A DNA stretch of 64,000 nucleotides from Opacimonas sp014872805 (GCA_014872805.1 WKFN01000015.1:124001-188000), one strand, 5' to 3'; shown: positions 41,303 through 50,345, counted from the stretch's first letter. The notes: generated by a model not told the origin, from the sequence alone. Program-made: numbers and translations.

Positions 41303-43012
41303 CTAATCCGCCAACACCTTCCCTAAGTATCGTTTTTGGACTCGCTCTGGGATTTGTCGTAGATCCACACTGAGCAATAATCCAGGAGTATGATTAAAGC
41401 TGGTATCGATGCCCAACGCATGGAACTTTGCGCCCAGTTTCTGATATTGCTTGGCTAGCACAGGTAAGCCTTTGCCGTCTGCCTCGAGGCATTTTAAGAA
41501 ATCCTCCACCACATCTCGCAGACCATATTTGTCATGATACGCTTTGAGTTGTGGGTGTAACGCAAATGGAAAGTGATTGCGCGGAATCACATACTCTGGT
41601 GCATCAATTAAACCGTCCTCAATGATGCTGACGCTTTGAGGCCGGTAAAGCTTACTGATACTGACTGTGCCATATAGCACTCGATATTGAGGGAACGCAT
41701 TAGCAAATTCGCCAATACCACGCCAGAGCATAAACAACCCTTGGGGTGAGCGTTGGTATTCGGGAATGATAAAGGAACGCCCCATTTCTAAACAGGGTTG
41801 CTGGCGATTGGCAAAGTCGGGCGCGAACTCAAACATTTTGTGCAGATACAATCCCTCAAGCCCCTTATCTGCTTGCAATACATCGGTACGACCCATGCGA
41901 TACGCGCCAATAATGCGTTGTTCGGTGTTATGCCACACATATAGGTGGGTGTAAGTCGCATCAAAATCATCAGTATCTCTTGGTTCACCACTGCCTTCGT
42001 TGTGCATGCGAAATACGCGCTCACGCAACATCGCAATCTCATCTACGATTTGAGGCGTCTGCGCTTGCATCGACCAATACACCGTAAATTCTCCAACTGT
42101 AGCAAGTGCTTGCTCAGCTGGCAGGGCCTGTATTTCTTTGAATAACTGCTCAGGGGGGATGGGGTCGGCAAGGCCTTTGTGAGAGGTTACCGTATCTGCT
42201 GGCCAAGCGTAGTCCCAACGTGAATCGTTGGCATAGCTCAATGCCCGAGCCAGCGCAGCGCCTTGTTCTTGATCCGCTAAAGTGGGCAGTTTGATGGCTC
42301 GGCCACAGTCAATCTGTATGGTTCTATTGCGATTGGCCAGTAACTCTCTGGCGAGCATCAGTAAGCGGAAGCGATAGTAAATTCGGCCTAAACGATAAAA
42401 TAGGGGACGATTAAAGCCCTGAACAAATATCGGCACAAACTGGGCGTTGGCTTTTTGTGTGAGCGAGTAGACCAGCTTGTTCCAGTCGTGTTCGATAATG
42501 CTTTTGTACGTGGATTGATAGTACGACACGCGACCGGCTGGAAAAATTAATAATGCATTACCTTGTTTCACATGGCGCAATGCTTGACGGATGCTTGGTG
42601 CGTTTTTGGGATCGTTTGGTTTAAGTGGATTGGTGAAGATAAAATAATCTTCTAATTCACTGAATACTTTCAATGCACGGTTAGCAAAGACTTGCAGATC
42701 AGGGCGCTTTTGGCTGATAAGTCGTGCCAATATAACCCCTTCGATGCCACCAAAAGGGTGATTACTGGCGATAACGACAGGGCCTTTAGCGGGAATTTGC
42801 TCAAGTAATGTATCGGCATGAGCAATATCAATCCCTTGTATCTCAAGCAGTTTGTCGGCAAACGCTTCTTTACTTAAACCTGCCATTTGGTGTGCTTGAT
42901 ACAGTTTGTCCATCTTAGCAATGCCCAAAAGTTTATCCAGTGATGTGAGTAAGGGTTTATGCCACCAAGCAGGCTTAGATATGAGATTGAGGGAGCTGAT
43001 ACGAGCGGTCAC
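41303..43012 (-). CDS. Two-domain acyltransferase, ornithine-lipid synthase (OlsF-like)
   Basis: The 569-residue protein fuses an N-terminal PlsC-type lysophospholipid acyltransferase domain (about 60-260; NHPFGGIEGVILARL in place of the usual HxxxxD block, and LLIFPAGRVSYYQS) to a C-terminal OlsB/hemolysin-type GNAT domain (about 295-480; LRERVFRMHNEGSG, DTDDFDATYTHLYVW, IIGAYRMGRTD, LEMGRSFIIPEYQRS). OlsF of Serratia has this order and makes ornithine lipids by N- then O-acylation. Ornithine lipids replace phospholipids under phosphate stress. No SAM or lipid genes adjoin it. A further 80 residues follow the GNAT domain. Confidence 0.8.
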   Translation of the reverse strand: MTARISSLNLISKPAWWHKPLLTSLDKLLGIAKMDKLYQAHQMAGLSKEAFADKLLEIQGIDIAHADTLLEQIPAKGPVVIASNHPFGGIEGVILARLISQKRPDLQVFANRALKVFSELEDYFIFTNPLKPNDPKNAPSIRQALRHVKQGNALLIFPAGRVSYYQSTYKSIIEHDWNKLVYSLTQKANAQFVPIFVQGFNRPLFYRLGRIYYRFRLLMLARELLANRNRTIQIDCGRAIKLPTLADQEQGAALARALSYANDSRWDYAWPADTVTSHKGLADPIPPEQLFKEIQALPAEQALATVGEFTVYWSMQAQTPQIVDEIAMLRERVFRMHNEGSGEPRDTDDFDATYTHLYVWHNTEQRIIGAYRMGRTDVLQADKGLEGLYLHKMFEFAPDFANRQQPCLEMGRSFIIPEYQRSPQGLFMLWRGIGEFANAFPQYRVLYGTVSISKLYRPQSVSIIEDGLIDAPEYVIPRNHFPFALHPQLKAYHDKYGLRDVVEDFLKCLEADGKGLPVLAKQYQKLGAKFHALGIDTSFNHTPGLLLSVDLRQIPERVQKRYLGKVLAD

Positions 43013-43148
43013 GAGTGCAATACATCCTTATTTTTGATAGTAGACCTGCATGGGATTTAGATTATTCGTAAACAATACGAAATTAAAGCAGTTTTTTGAG
43101 ATTTCTGGCATACTATGCGCGTTTTAGTTTGATGAATGAAGGTTTTGT

Positions 43149-44183
43149 ATGCAACGTTTAACCATAACCACACCTGATGATTGGCACTTACATTTTCGTG
43201 ATGATGCCATGCTCAAAGAAACGGTACCGGCAACTGCACGCTGTTTTCGTCGAGCGATTGTCATGCCAAACCTTGTTCCACCTGTAGTAAATGCTGAGCA
43301 AGCACTAGCTTACAAAGATCGCATTATGGCGAATGTGGGCGAGTATACTGATTTTGAGCCATTGGTGACTTTGTATTTGACGAACACCACAACCTCTGAA
43401 GATATCAAAGAAGCTAAAGCTGCAGGTATTGTTGCCTCTAAACTGTATCCAGCGGGTGCGACCACTAACTCAGATGCTGCTGTGAAAGGTATTGAAGCGT
43501 TATATCCAGTGTTTCAAACCATGAGTGATGTCGGTATGTTGTTACTTATTCACGGTGAAGTCACTGAAAATCACATTGATATTTTTGACCGCGAAGCTGA
43601 GTTTATCGAACGTCATTTACAACATATTGTGGCGGCGTTCCCAGATTTAAAAATTGTCTTCGAACACATCACTACTGCTGATGCTGCGGATTTTGTTCTA
43701 GCGTGCGGAGATAATGTCGCGGCGACTATTACGCCACAACACTTGATGCTCAATCGCAACGATTTGTTAGTCGGTGGGATTAAGCCGCATAACTATTGTT
43801 TGCCTGTGCTTAAGCGCAACATTCACCAACAGCGTTTGCGTGAAGTGGTGGCGTCTGGCTCGTCAAAATTTTTCTTAGGCACTGATTCTGCACCACATGA
43901 AAAACACAAAAAAGAATCCGCCTGTGGCTGCGCCGGTTGTTACTCAGCTTGGAGCGCACTAGAGCTCTACGCGCAAGTCTTTGAGGAACTCGATGCATTG
44001 GATAAATTGGAAGGCTTCGCTTCACACTACGGCCCAGATTTTTATGGGTTACCGCGGAACAAAGGGACTGTGACTTTAGTCAAAGATGAATGGCAAATCC
44101 CAGCTGAAATCAAATTGCCTACCGGTGATGATATCGTGCCATTCATGGGTGGTCAGCCTTGCCATTGGCGTTTGGAAAAATAA
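43149..44183 (+). CDS. pyrC: Dihydroorotase
   Basis: The 344-residue class II dihydroorotase has the zinc motif PDDWHLHFRD near residue 9, SKLYPAGATTNSD (carboxylated Lys), LIHGEVT, FEHITT, TPQHLMLNRND and the catalytic LGTDSAPHEKHKKE. It closes carbamoyl-aspartate to dihydroorotate in pyrimidine synthesis. Upstream, GGCATACTATGCGCG may hold a -10 box (TACTAT 43111-43116) but no clear -35. The stop codon directly abuts the dbpA ATG. Confidence 0.96.
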   Translation: MQRLTITTPDDWHLHFRDDAMLKETVPATARCFRRAIVMPNLVPPVVNAEQALAYKDRIMANVGEYTDFEPLVTLYLTNTTTSEDIKEAKAAGIVASKLYPAGATTNSDAAVKGIEALYPVFQTMSDVGMLLLIHGEVTENHIDIFDREAEFIERHLQHIVAAFPDLKIVFEHITTADAADFVLACGDNVAATITPQHLMLNRNDLLVGGIKPHNYCLPVLKRNIHQQRLREVVASGSSKFFLGTDSAPHEKHKKESACGCAGCYSAWSALELYAQVFEELDALDKLEGFASHYGPDFYGLPRNKGTVTLVKDEWQIPAEIKLPTGDDIVPFMGGQPCHWRLEK

Positions 44184-45557
44184 ATGAAATTTAATGCACT
44201 GGCCTTGCGCCTTGAATTATTAGAGGGCGTTGCCCAGTTAGGCTACGAAACCGCAACCGACATACAGGCAAGTACATTGCCGCTGATGCTGGATGGCAAA
44301 GACGTGTTGGCGCAAGCCAAAACGGGCAGTGGTAAAACCGCCGCGTTTGCGCTTGGCGTTCTAAACGATTTGGATGCAGAATCAACCTATACTCATGCGC
44401 TGGTGTTGTGTCCAACTCGTGAGCTTGCTGACCAAGTGGCTGAGCAAATGCGTTTATTAGCGAAGCGCATCGATAATGTTAAAATCACTTGTTTATACGG
44501 TGGTGTGCCGATGCCTGGACAAATCGCTACCCTCAGGCATCGTCCGCACATTATCGTGGGCACACCAGGTCGGGTGATGGACCATTTGCTCAAACATCGC
44601 GTGCATTTAAAACAACTCAAGCACTTGGTGTTAGATGAAGCCGATCGTATGCTCGATATGGGGTTTGCCGACGAACTGGAGGTGATTTTTGGTAAATTGC
44701 CCGCCAAACGTCAAACAGCACTGTTCTCGGCAACTTACCCTGATACGATTGCTGCCATTAGTGAATCGATACAACACAACCCACACAAAGTCGTGGTAGA
44801 AACCCATCATCAAGCCAACAAAATAGAACAAGTCGCTTATAAAGTCCTGCCACATGTGCGTGACCAAGCAGTAGCGACCATACTGAGTCACTACCAAGCG
44901 CAATCGGCTATCGTGTTTTGTGCGACCAAAGCGGAAACCTTTGCATTGACGCAATTTTTGCAGGGTAAAAGCATTTCGGCGGTGGCAATCAATGGTGATA
45001 TTGAGCAACGCGAACGCACCCAAGTTTTAACGCGTTTTGCGCATCGCTCCGCTCTGGTTTTAGTGGCCACGGATGTCGCGGCACGTGGCTTGGATATCGA
45101 TGCAGTGGAATTAGTGATTAATTATTCGTTAGGTGAAGAGCTTGATACCTATATTCACCGAGTTGGACGAACGGGGCGTGGCGATGCGACTGGACGTGCA
45201 GTGACATTGGTCACCGATGACGAATTAGGCTTGTTGCGTCGCACGGCGGACCATGCTCAAGTGGTGTTAAAACCAAAAGGCATTGAGTCGTTGCGCTTTC
45301 ATGCCAACCGTATTGCAGAGCCGCAATATGTCACGTTGAGTATTGATGGCGGTAAACGGCAAAAACTGCGTCCAGGCGATATCCTAGGATCACTGACTAA
45401 AGAAGCTGGTATTCCGGGTGAAGATATTGGCAAAATCAATGTGACTAACCAAGTATCGTTCATTGCAGTCAAAATACGCAGTGTGAAACGCGCGCTAGCT
45501 CAGTTGCGAGAGGGCAAAATCAAGGGTAAGAAGTTTCGAGCAAGGCGCTGTGTGTGA
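44184..45557 (+). CDS. dbpA: ATP-dependent RNA helicase DbpA
   Basis: The 457-residue DEAD-box protein has motif Q (GYETATDIQASTLP), motif I AKTGSGKTAAF, PTRELADQV, TPGRVMDH, DEAD in LVLDEADRMLDMGF, SAT, and ARGLDIDAVELV with HRVGRTGRG. The C-terminal RNA-binding domain (about 380-455; LSIDGGKRQKLRPGDILGSLT and GKIKGKKFRARR) is the DbpA hallmark that recognises hairpin 92 of 23S rRNA, so it acts in 50S assembly. It starts on the base after the pyrC stop, so it probably depends on pyrC transcription. Confidence 0.95.
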   Translation: MKFNALALRLELLEGVAQLGYETATDIQASTLPLMLDGKDVLAQAKTGSGKTAAFALGVLNDLDAESTYTHALVLCPTRELADQVAEQMRLLAKRIDNVKITCLYGGVPMPGQIATLRHRPHIIVGTPGRVMDHLLKHRVHLKQLKHLVLDEADRMLDMGFADELEVIFGKLPAKRQTALFSATYPDTIAAISESIQHNPHKVVVETHHQANKIEQVAYKVLPHVRDQAVATILSHYQAQSAIVFCATKAETFALTQFLQGKSISAVAINGDIEQRERTQVLTRFAHRSALVLVATDVAARGLDIDAVELVINYSLGEELDTYIHRVGRTGRGDATGRAVTLVTDDELGLLRRTADHAQVVLKPKGIESLRFHANRIAEPQYVTLSIDGGKRQKLRPGDILGSLTKEAGIPGEDIGKINVTNQVSFIAVKIRSVKRALAQLREGKIKGKKFRARRCV

Positions 45558-45615
45558 AATTTATCTAGCCGATCCCAGTACAAATAGGCTAACATAAAAG
45601 AAAAAAGGAAATCTC

Positions 45616-46023
45616 ATGACTCATACTCACATTGCTTTTTTGACCTACATCGCCTTAATCCTATTATTTTTACTGGTTTTGGCTGGGTATCGCACTTATC
45701 TAGGGCTGACCAAACAAGTCAAATCGTTAAGATTTGCTTCAGATGGTTCTGGTGTACCAGAATTAGGTTATCGTTTAACTCGAGTGCATGCCAATGCAAT
45801 GGAATGTTTTCCCTTTATCGGAGGCTTGATGATTTATGCCATTGCCACAGGGAATACGGCCGTCACAGACGGATTGGCCATGATAGTCATTTATGCGCGG
45901 ATAGCGCAGTCGGTTATATTAGCAATATCCACCAGTAACTTAGCGGTTCAGTTGCGTTTTGCAACGTTTTTGGTGCAGTTCGGGATCTGTGTTTATTGGA
46001 CGTATATGTTCTTGCATGGGTAG
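45616..46023 (+). CDS. MAPEG-family membrane protein
   Basis: The 135-residue protein has four predicted membrane helices and the MAPEG landmark RLTRVHANAMECFPFIGGL. MAPEG proteins include glutathione-dependent microsomal enzymes; bacterial members are mostly uncharacterised. AAAGGAAA precedes the ATG. It is transcribed in the same direction as dbpA, 58 bases downstream. Confidence 0.88.
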   Translation: MTHTHIAFLTYIALILLFLLVLAGYRTYLGLTKQVKSLRFASDGSGVPELGYRLTRVHANAMECFPFIGGLMIYAIATGNTAVTDGLAMIVIYARIAQSVILAISTSNLAVQLRFATFLVQFGICVYWTYMFLHG

Positions 46024-46050
46024 ATTTGTATAGCTAATTCAAAAGCCTTC

Positions 46051-46078
46051 TTGCACTTCTCATGTGTAGGCATATAGT
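46051..46078 (+). promoter_or_regulatory. Possible promoter giving a leaderless small mRNA
   Basis: TTGCAC (46051-46056), 16 bases, TATAGT (46073-46078). Transcription would begin about 46085, the A of the following ATG, with no room for a Shine-Dalgarno. Confidence 0.35.
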
Positions 46079-46084
46079 AGCTAT

Positions 46085-46267
46085 ATGAAAGCACCATTAG
46101 TTTTACTCCTCCTCATGTTCGGTCTGCTGTCAAATTTGGCAGCAGCTCATCCGCATGAACAAATCACTCTGCAAAATGACGCTTTTCAACACACGAATCT
46201 GAGCCTCGAACAAACTCACGATGGTGGCGATGAACCCGATGATGGATGTGATTACTCGTGGCATTGA
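46085..46267 (+). CDS. Small secreted His/Asp-rich peptide (hypothetical)
   Basis: The 60-residue frame starts with a convincing signal peptide (MKAPLVLLLLMFGLLSN then LAAA, cleaved before HPHEQ). The predicted mature part has about 39 residues with several His, Asp and Glu, one Cys and the end DDGCDYSWH, which could bind a metal. No known family is recognised. There is no Shine-Dalgarno; a possible promoter places the transcription start at the ATG. It may be a real small protein or a fragment, but no continuation is seen in other frames. Confidence 0.45.
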   Translation: MKAPLVLLLLMFGLLSNLAAAHPHEQITLQNDAFQHTNLSLEQTHDGGDEPDDGCDYSWH

Positions 46268-46489
46268 CTACGGGTGTGGGAGATTCATTGCTGTCGATTG
46301 GATCTGCTGCAGTTGTTGCACTGATGGGACAAACCAAAGGGATATATTCTTGCAATGTAGATATGTTGAGATATTGCAATAATTTGGTTTTTTGGTCGCG
46401 TTTGCTAGTGGCAGTTGATAATACCTAAGTCATATTACCTTTTGCGCACTATTTGGTTAGGCTAACCTTTTGCGCTCAAGGCACCTACA
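46268..46489. other. Intergenic region upstream of the RraA-like gene
   Basis: These 222 bases hold no supportable gene. At 46455-46467 GGTTAG-G-CTAACC forms an inverted repeat, flanked on both sides by TTTTGCGC-like direct repeats (46441-46447 and 46468-46475). This may be an operator for the RraA-like gene. Confidence 0.3.
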
Positions 46490-47113
46490 ATGACACACCC
46501 TACCTATTCCCGATTTACCGATGTATCCACGTGCGACCTAGCCGATGCACTGCCACGCTCCCAGTTTATTGCCTCGCCAATCACTCCGTTGTGGCCGGAT
46601 ATGCCACGATTTGCAGGGCGAGCTTACACCGTAAAATGCGCTCCGGGTGATCATTTGATGGTGCATGTGGCAATCTATGAAGCACAACCTGGGGATGTCT
46701 TAGTGATCCAAGCCGATCCTGAATTTGCCGTGTCAGGCGGCAATGTGTGCGCGATTGCTCAGCGCAATGGAATCACTGGATTTGTGGTGGCAGGCGTGGT
46801 GCGCGATATCGATGAAGTCCGAGCATTACAATTTCCTATTCACGGTTTGGGGATCTGTCCAAAACCAGGCGCTAAAAAAGTCTATGAGCCAAATGGTGCG
46901 CCAGTCCAGTTACAAGGTGTGACAGTGAATACCGGTGACATCATTGTGGCCGATAACGATGGGGTGGCGGTGATCCCGCAAGCCCGAGCGGAAGAAGCGT
47001 TGGCGATTGCGATAAAGCGCCGAGACAAAGACGCATCACAGACCTTAGATGAGTGGCAAGCCAATCACAAAGCGAATGTTGACGTAATTGTCAGAAACCT
47101 CAGGGTAAAATAA
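46490..47113 (+). CDS. RraA-like protein / 4-hydroxy-4-methyl-2-oxoglutarate aldolase family
   Basis: The 207-residue protein has the RraA/HMG-aldolase pattern STCDLADAL near the start, GRAYTVKCAPGDHLMVHVAI, GDVLVIQAD and the metal/substrate motif GVVRDIDEVRAL (G-x-RD). A late segment VNTGDIIVADNDGVAVIPQ is typical of the aldolase/decarboxylase members, which are longer than E. coli RraA (161). It may cleave HMG or decarboxylate oxaloacetate, rather than inhibit RNase E. AAGG precedes the ATG. No aromatic-catabolism genes adjoin it. Confidence 0.82.
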   Translation: MTHPTYSRFTDVSTCDLADALPRSQFIASPITPLWPDMPRFAGRAYTVKCAPGDHLMVHVAIYEAQPGDVLVIQADPEFAVSGGNVCAIAQRNGITGFVVAGVVRDIDEVRALQFPIHGLGICPKPGAKKVYEPNGAPVQLQGVTVNTGDIIVADNDGVAVIPQARAEEALAIAIKRRDKDASQTLDEWQANHKANVDVIVRNLRVK

Positions 47114-47188
47114 TACGCTACCAAAAACTTGAAGCTTCCACCACTTAACTCCATAATGTGAAATGATTTTTATTCTCTAGGTTATTGC

Positions 47189-49030
47189 ATGTTTAAGTGG
47201 TTCGAGAGCCTCGTCCAACCATATCCCCAAGACGTCCCAAGTCAACCTCCGACCTCGCTGTATGCCTTTTGTGTGCATTACACCAAAGGCGTGTGGCCGG
47301 TGATTTTTGCCGTGTCTTGTCTGGCCGCTTCGGTGGCTATCTTCGAAGTCATGCTATTTGGCTATATGGGCCAGCTAGTTGATTGGTTTGCCACGCGCGA
47401 CCCACAAACCTTTGTACATGAAGAATCCGAATCTTTGTGGCGGATGGCATTGGTCATATTGTTACTGTTGCCCTGTTTAGTAGTCATTCAATCCATGCTG
47501 ATCCATCAGTCTCTATTAGGCAATTATCCCATGCGCATTCGCTGGTTAGCGCATCGCTATGTATTGCAACAATCGCTGTCGTATTTTCAGGATGAGTTTG
47601 CCGGACGTGTGGCCACTAAAGTCATGCAAACTGCCCTAGCCGTAAGGGAAACAGTCCTTAAGTTACTCGATTTAATGGTGTATATCAGCGTCTATTTTAT
47701 TTCGATAGTGGTGTTGGTATTTTCGGTAGATTGGCGTTTGGCAGTGCCTTTTTTGGTCTGGCTGGTGGTATATGTCGGGATCTTGCGTCTTATTTTACCG
47801 CGTCTGAAAAAGGTCTCCAAAAAACAAGCCGATGCGCGTTCGATCATGACCGGGCGCATTGTCGATTCCTACACAAATATCACAACGGTTAAGTTATTTT
47901 CGCATTCATCGAGAGAGGCGACTTACGCCAAAGAAGGTATGGATGGATTTTTGCAAACGGTGCATCCTCAAATGCGCTTAGTCACGGTGTTATATGGGTG
48001 CGTGTGGTACTCCAATGCGCTGTTGGTGTTCGCGGTAACCGCAATTTCTATCTATCTGTGGACAAAGGGGATTGTTACTGGTGGGGATGTGGCGGTCGGC
48101 GTCAGTTTAGCTTTACGCCTAAATGGCATGAGCCAATGGATCATGTGGGAAGTGTCTTCTATTTTTGAGAATCTCGGCACGGTACAAGACGGCATTAATT
48201 CTTTAGCGGTCCCTGTACAAGTAGAAGACAAAGCGGATGCACAGCCGCTTGCTATAAAAGGTGGACAAATTAGTTTTCACAATGTGAATTTTGCCTATCA
48301 GGCACAAAATGGCAATCATATTCAGGTCTTTGAACACCTCAATTTAGATATCAAAGCCGGGGAAAAAGTCGGCATCGTAGGGCGTTCAGGTGCGGGCAAA
48401 TCGACGCTGGTGAATTTGTTACTGCGCTTTTACGATATTCAAAACGGAACAATTTCGGTAGATGGGCAGTCGGTGACCCAGCTACAACAAGAATCGTTAC
48501 GCGCAAAAATCAGCATGGTCACGCAAGACACATCTTTAATGCATCGCAGTGTCCGTGATAATGTGATCTACGGTCGTGAGGATGCAACTGAAGCTGACAT
48601 GATCAAGGCAGTCAAACAAGCCGAGGCTTTTGAGTTTATTCAACAGCTTAGCGATGCAAAAGGGCGAACTGGGTTTGATGCGCATGTGGGCGAGCGAGGG
48701 GTTAAACTTTCTGGAGGTCAGCGCCAGCGAATTGCCATTGCACGGGTGATGTTAAAAGACGCACCGATTTTAATTCTGGATGAAGCAACGTCCGCCTTAG
48801 ACTCCGAAGTGGAAGCGGCCATACAAGAGTGCTTAGATAAAATCATGCAGGATAAAACGGTTTTGGCAATTGCCCATCGCTTATCCACGATTGCGCAAAT
48901 GGATCGCTTGATTGTGTTGGACCGAGGGCGGATTGTTGAGTCCGGAACTCATTCTGAACTTATGGCATTAGGCGGTATTTATGCCAAATTATGGGAGCAT
49001 CAGACAGGTGGGTTTTTGGGGCTAGAATAG
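47189..49030 (+). CDS. ABC exporter, fused permease-ATPase
   Basis: The 613-residue half-transporter has a six-helix membrane domain (about 30-330) and a nucleotide-binding domain with Walker A VGRSGAGKST (about residue 403), Q-loop VTQDTSLM, signature LSGGQRQRIAIA, Walker B ILILDEATSALD and H-loop AIAHRLST. It would work as a homodimer exporting a lipid, drug or peptide. The substrate is unknown. It is similar in plan to MsbA/MdlB-type exporters. The tRNA-Trp promoter follows within 20 bases of its stop. Confidence 0.9.
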   Translation: MFKWFESLVQPYPQDVPSQPPTSLYAFCVHYTKGVWPVIFAVSCLAASVAIFEVMLFGYMGQLVDWFATRDPQTFVHEESESLWRMALVILLLLPCLVVIQSMLIHQSLLGNYPMRIRWLAHRYVLQQSLSYFQDEFAGRVATKVMQTALAVRETVLKLLDLMVYISVYFISIVVLVFSVDWRLAVPFLVWLVVYVGILRLILPRLKKVSKKQADARSIMTGRIVDSYTNITTVKLFSHSSREATYAKEGMDGFLQTVHPQMRLVTVLYGCVWYSNALLVFAVTAISIYLWTKGIVTGGDVAVGVSLALRLNGMSQWIMWEVSSIFENLGTVQDGINSLAVPVQVEDKADAQPLAIKGGQISFHNVNFAYQAQNGNHIQVFEHLNLDIKAGEKVGIVGRSGAGKSTLVNLLLRFYDIQNGTISVDGQSVTQLQQESLRAKISMVTQDTSLMHRSVRDNVIYGREDATEADMIKAVKQAEAFEFIQQLSDAKGRTGFDAHVGERGVKLSGGQRQRIAIARVMLKDAPILILDEATSALDSEVEAAIQECLDKIMQDKTVLAIAHRLSTIAQMDRLIVLDRGRIVESGTHSELMALGGIYAKLWEHQTGGFLGLE

Positions 49031-49048
49031 ATGGAACCAAATTAAAGT

Positions 49049-49076
49049 TTGAAACCTTGCTTCAGATGGGTATAAT
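49049..49076 (+). promoter_or_regulatory. Predicted promoter of tRNA-Trp-secE-nusG
   Basis: TTGAAA (49049-49054), 16 bases, TATAAT (49071-49076), followed by ACGCGTCCCTT, the same GC-rich start motif as at rpsF, rplK and rpsL. About 100 bases of leader precede the tRNA. Confidence 0.75.
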
Positions 49077-49183
49077 ACGCGTCCCTTCATTGTTCTTCCC
49101 CATCTGATTTAACTGGTAAGCACAATCGAAGTGTATCTAAATTTTATGATGTTGTGGACAGATTCTGTCGGCACAATAAATTT

Positions 49184-49260
49184 AGGGGCGTAGTTCCAAT
49201 TGGTAGAACAGCGGTCTCCAAAACCGATGGTTGGGGGTTCGAATCCCTCCGCCCCTGCCA
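49184..49260 (+). tRNA. tRNA-Trp (anticodon CCA)
   Basis: The acceptor AGGGGCG (49184-49190) pairs with CGCCCCT before GCCA, so CCA is encoded. D-stem GTTC/GAAC, anticodon loop CTCCAAA (anticodon CCA) and T-arm GGGGG-TTCGAAT-CCCTC are all present. The anticodon stem GCGGT/ACCGA has a G-A mismatch at its outer pair. It sits directly upstream of secE, as in several gammaproteobacteria, without a tuf gene between. Confidence 0.96.
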
Positions 49261-49307
49261 CTTTTATATAAATAGCGCCATATTTAGGGGTTATATAAGG
49301 GTTTAAC

Positions 49308-49688
49308 ATGAGTGAAACAGTAGAAAATCAATCATCAAGCGCGTTTGATACATTCAAATGGCTAATTGTGTTTGCTTTATTAGCAGGCTTGGTTGCGGGG
49401 AATCATTATTTTGAACAAGCTTCAGTCTTATATCGTGCGTTAGCAGCAGTCGCTGTGGTTATTGTGGCCGGTTTTATTGCTGCAACGACCATGAAAGGAA
49501 CGCGATTTTTGACGTTTGCTAAGGATTCACGCACCGAAGTGCGCAAGGTCGTTTGGCCATCGCGTCAAGAAGCCACGCAAACGACATTGATTGTATTGGT
49601 TGCAACGTTAGTTATGGCGCTTATCTTATGGGGACTTGACGGTATCATTGTGCGTCTAGTTGGTTTCGTTACTGGAATTGGGATCTAA
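49308..49688 (+). CDS. secE: Protein translocase subunit SecE
   Basis: The 126-residue protein has three hydrophobic segments, as in E. coli SecE, and the conserved SecE motif RTEVRKVVWPSRQEATQTT between the second and third. It is the essential clamp of the SecYEG channel in the inner membrane. It is three bases from nusG and downstream of tRNA-Trp, probably on one transcript. Confidence 0.96.
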   Translation: MSETVENQSSSAFDTFKWLIVFALLAGLVAGNHYFEQASVLYRALAAVAVVIVAGFIAATTMKGTRFLTFAKDSRTEVRKVVWPSRQEATQTTLIVLVATLVMALILWGLDGIIVRLVGFVTGIGI

Positions 49689-49691
49689 ATC

Positions 49692-50225
49692 ATGGCTAAA
49701 CGTTGGTACGTCGTTCAAGCGTTCTCAGGTTATGAGCAGCGCGTGCAAAAAACATTATTAGAGCACATTAAAACCCATGAGATGGAAGAGCACTTTGGCG
49801 AAATCTTAGTGCCGACCGAAGAAGTCGTTGAAATGCGTGCGGGTCAAAAACGCAAATCCGAGCGTAAATTCTTCCCGGGTTATGTATTAGTCGAAATGGA
49901 TATGAATGAAGACTCATGGCATTTGGTGAAATCAGTACCGCGCGTGTTGGGATTTATCGGTGGTACTTCAGATCGTCCAATGCCAATCAGCAAAAAAGAA
50001 GCGGATGCTATCTTGAATCGCTTAGAAGAAAACGTCGATACACCGAAACCAAAAACGATGTTCGAGCCTGGCGAAGTGGTTCGTGTTACCGAAGGGCCGT
50101 TTGCCGATTTTGAAGGTACCATCGAAGAGGTGGATTACGAGAAGAGCCGCCTAAAAGTATCTGTCTTAATTTTTGGTCGTTCGACACCGGTCGAGTTGGA
50201 ATTTGGTCAGGTCGAGAAGAACTAG
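49692..50225 (+). CDS. nusG: Transcription termination/antitermination protein NusG
   Basis: The 177-residue protein has the NGN domain (KRWYVVQAFSGYEQRVQKTL, KFFPGYVLVEMDMN, RVLGFIGG) and a C-terminal KOW domain (GEVVRVTEGPFADFEGTIEEVD). NusG binds RNA polymerase, suppresses pausing, and links to Rho or ribosomal S10. It ends the secE-nusG transcript; a terminator follows 18 bases later. Confidence 0.97.
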   Translation: MAKRWYVVQAFSGYEQRVQKTLLEHIKTHEMEEHFGEILVPTEEVVEMRAGQKRKSERKFFPGYVLVEMDMNEDSWHLVKSVPRVLGFIGGTSDRPMPISKKEADAILNRLEENVDTPKPKTMFEPGEVVRVTEGPFADFEGTIEEVDYEKSRLKVSVLIFGRSTPVELEFGQVEKN

Positions 50226-50243
50226 ACCTAACCGAGATAATCG

Positions 50244-50268
50244 AAAACCACCTACGGGTGGTTTTTTT
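50244..50268 (+). terminator. Rho-independent terminator after nusG
   Basis: AAACCACC (50245-50252) pairs with GGTGGTTT (50257-50264) around a TACG loop closed by C-G, an UNCG-type tetraloop, followed by T to 50268. Confidence 0.9.
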
Positions 50269-50316
50269 GTATAATGCGTTTTGATCAAAAATAAGACAAT
50301 TTTATGATAAATGCTG

Positions 50317-50345
50317 TTTACATAATCTTTGATATAAACTATAAT
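50317..50345 (+). promoter_or_regulatory. Predicted rplK operon promoter
   Basis: TTTACA (50317-50322), 17 bases, TATAAT (50340-50345), followed by CCGCGTCCCTT. This is a strong sigma-70 promoter with the GC-rich start motif shared by other translation promoters in the window. Confidence 0.85.

Noticed and set aside
46236..46420. Frameshifted continuation of the 46085 peptide
   Set aside because: Other frames give short, family-less translations (for example a segment with SLLSIGSAAVVALMG) with no start or conserved text.
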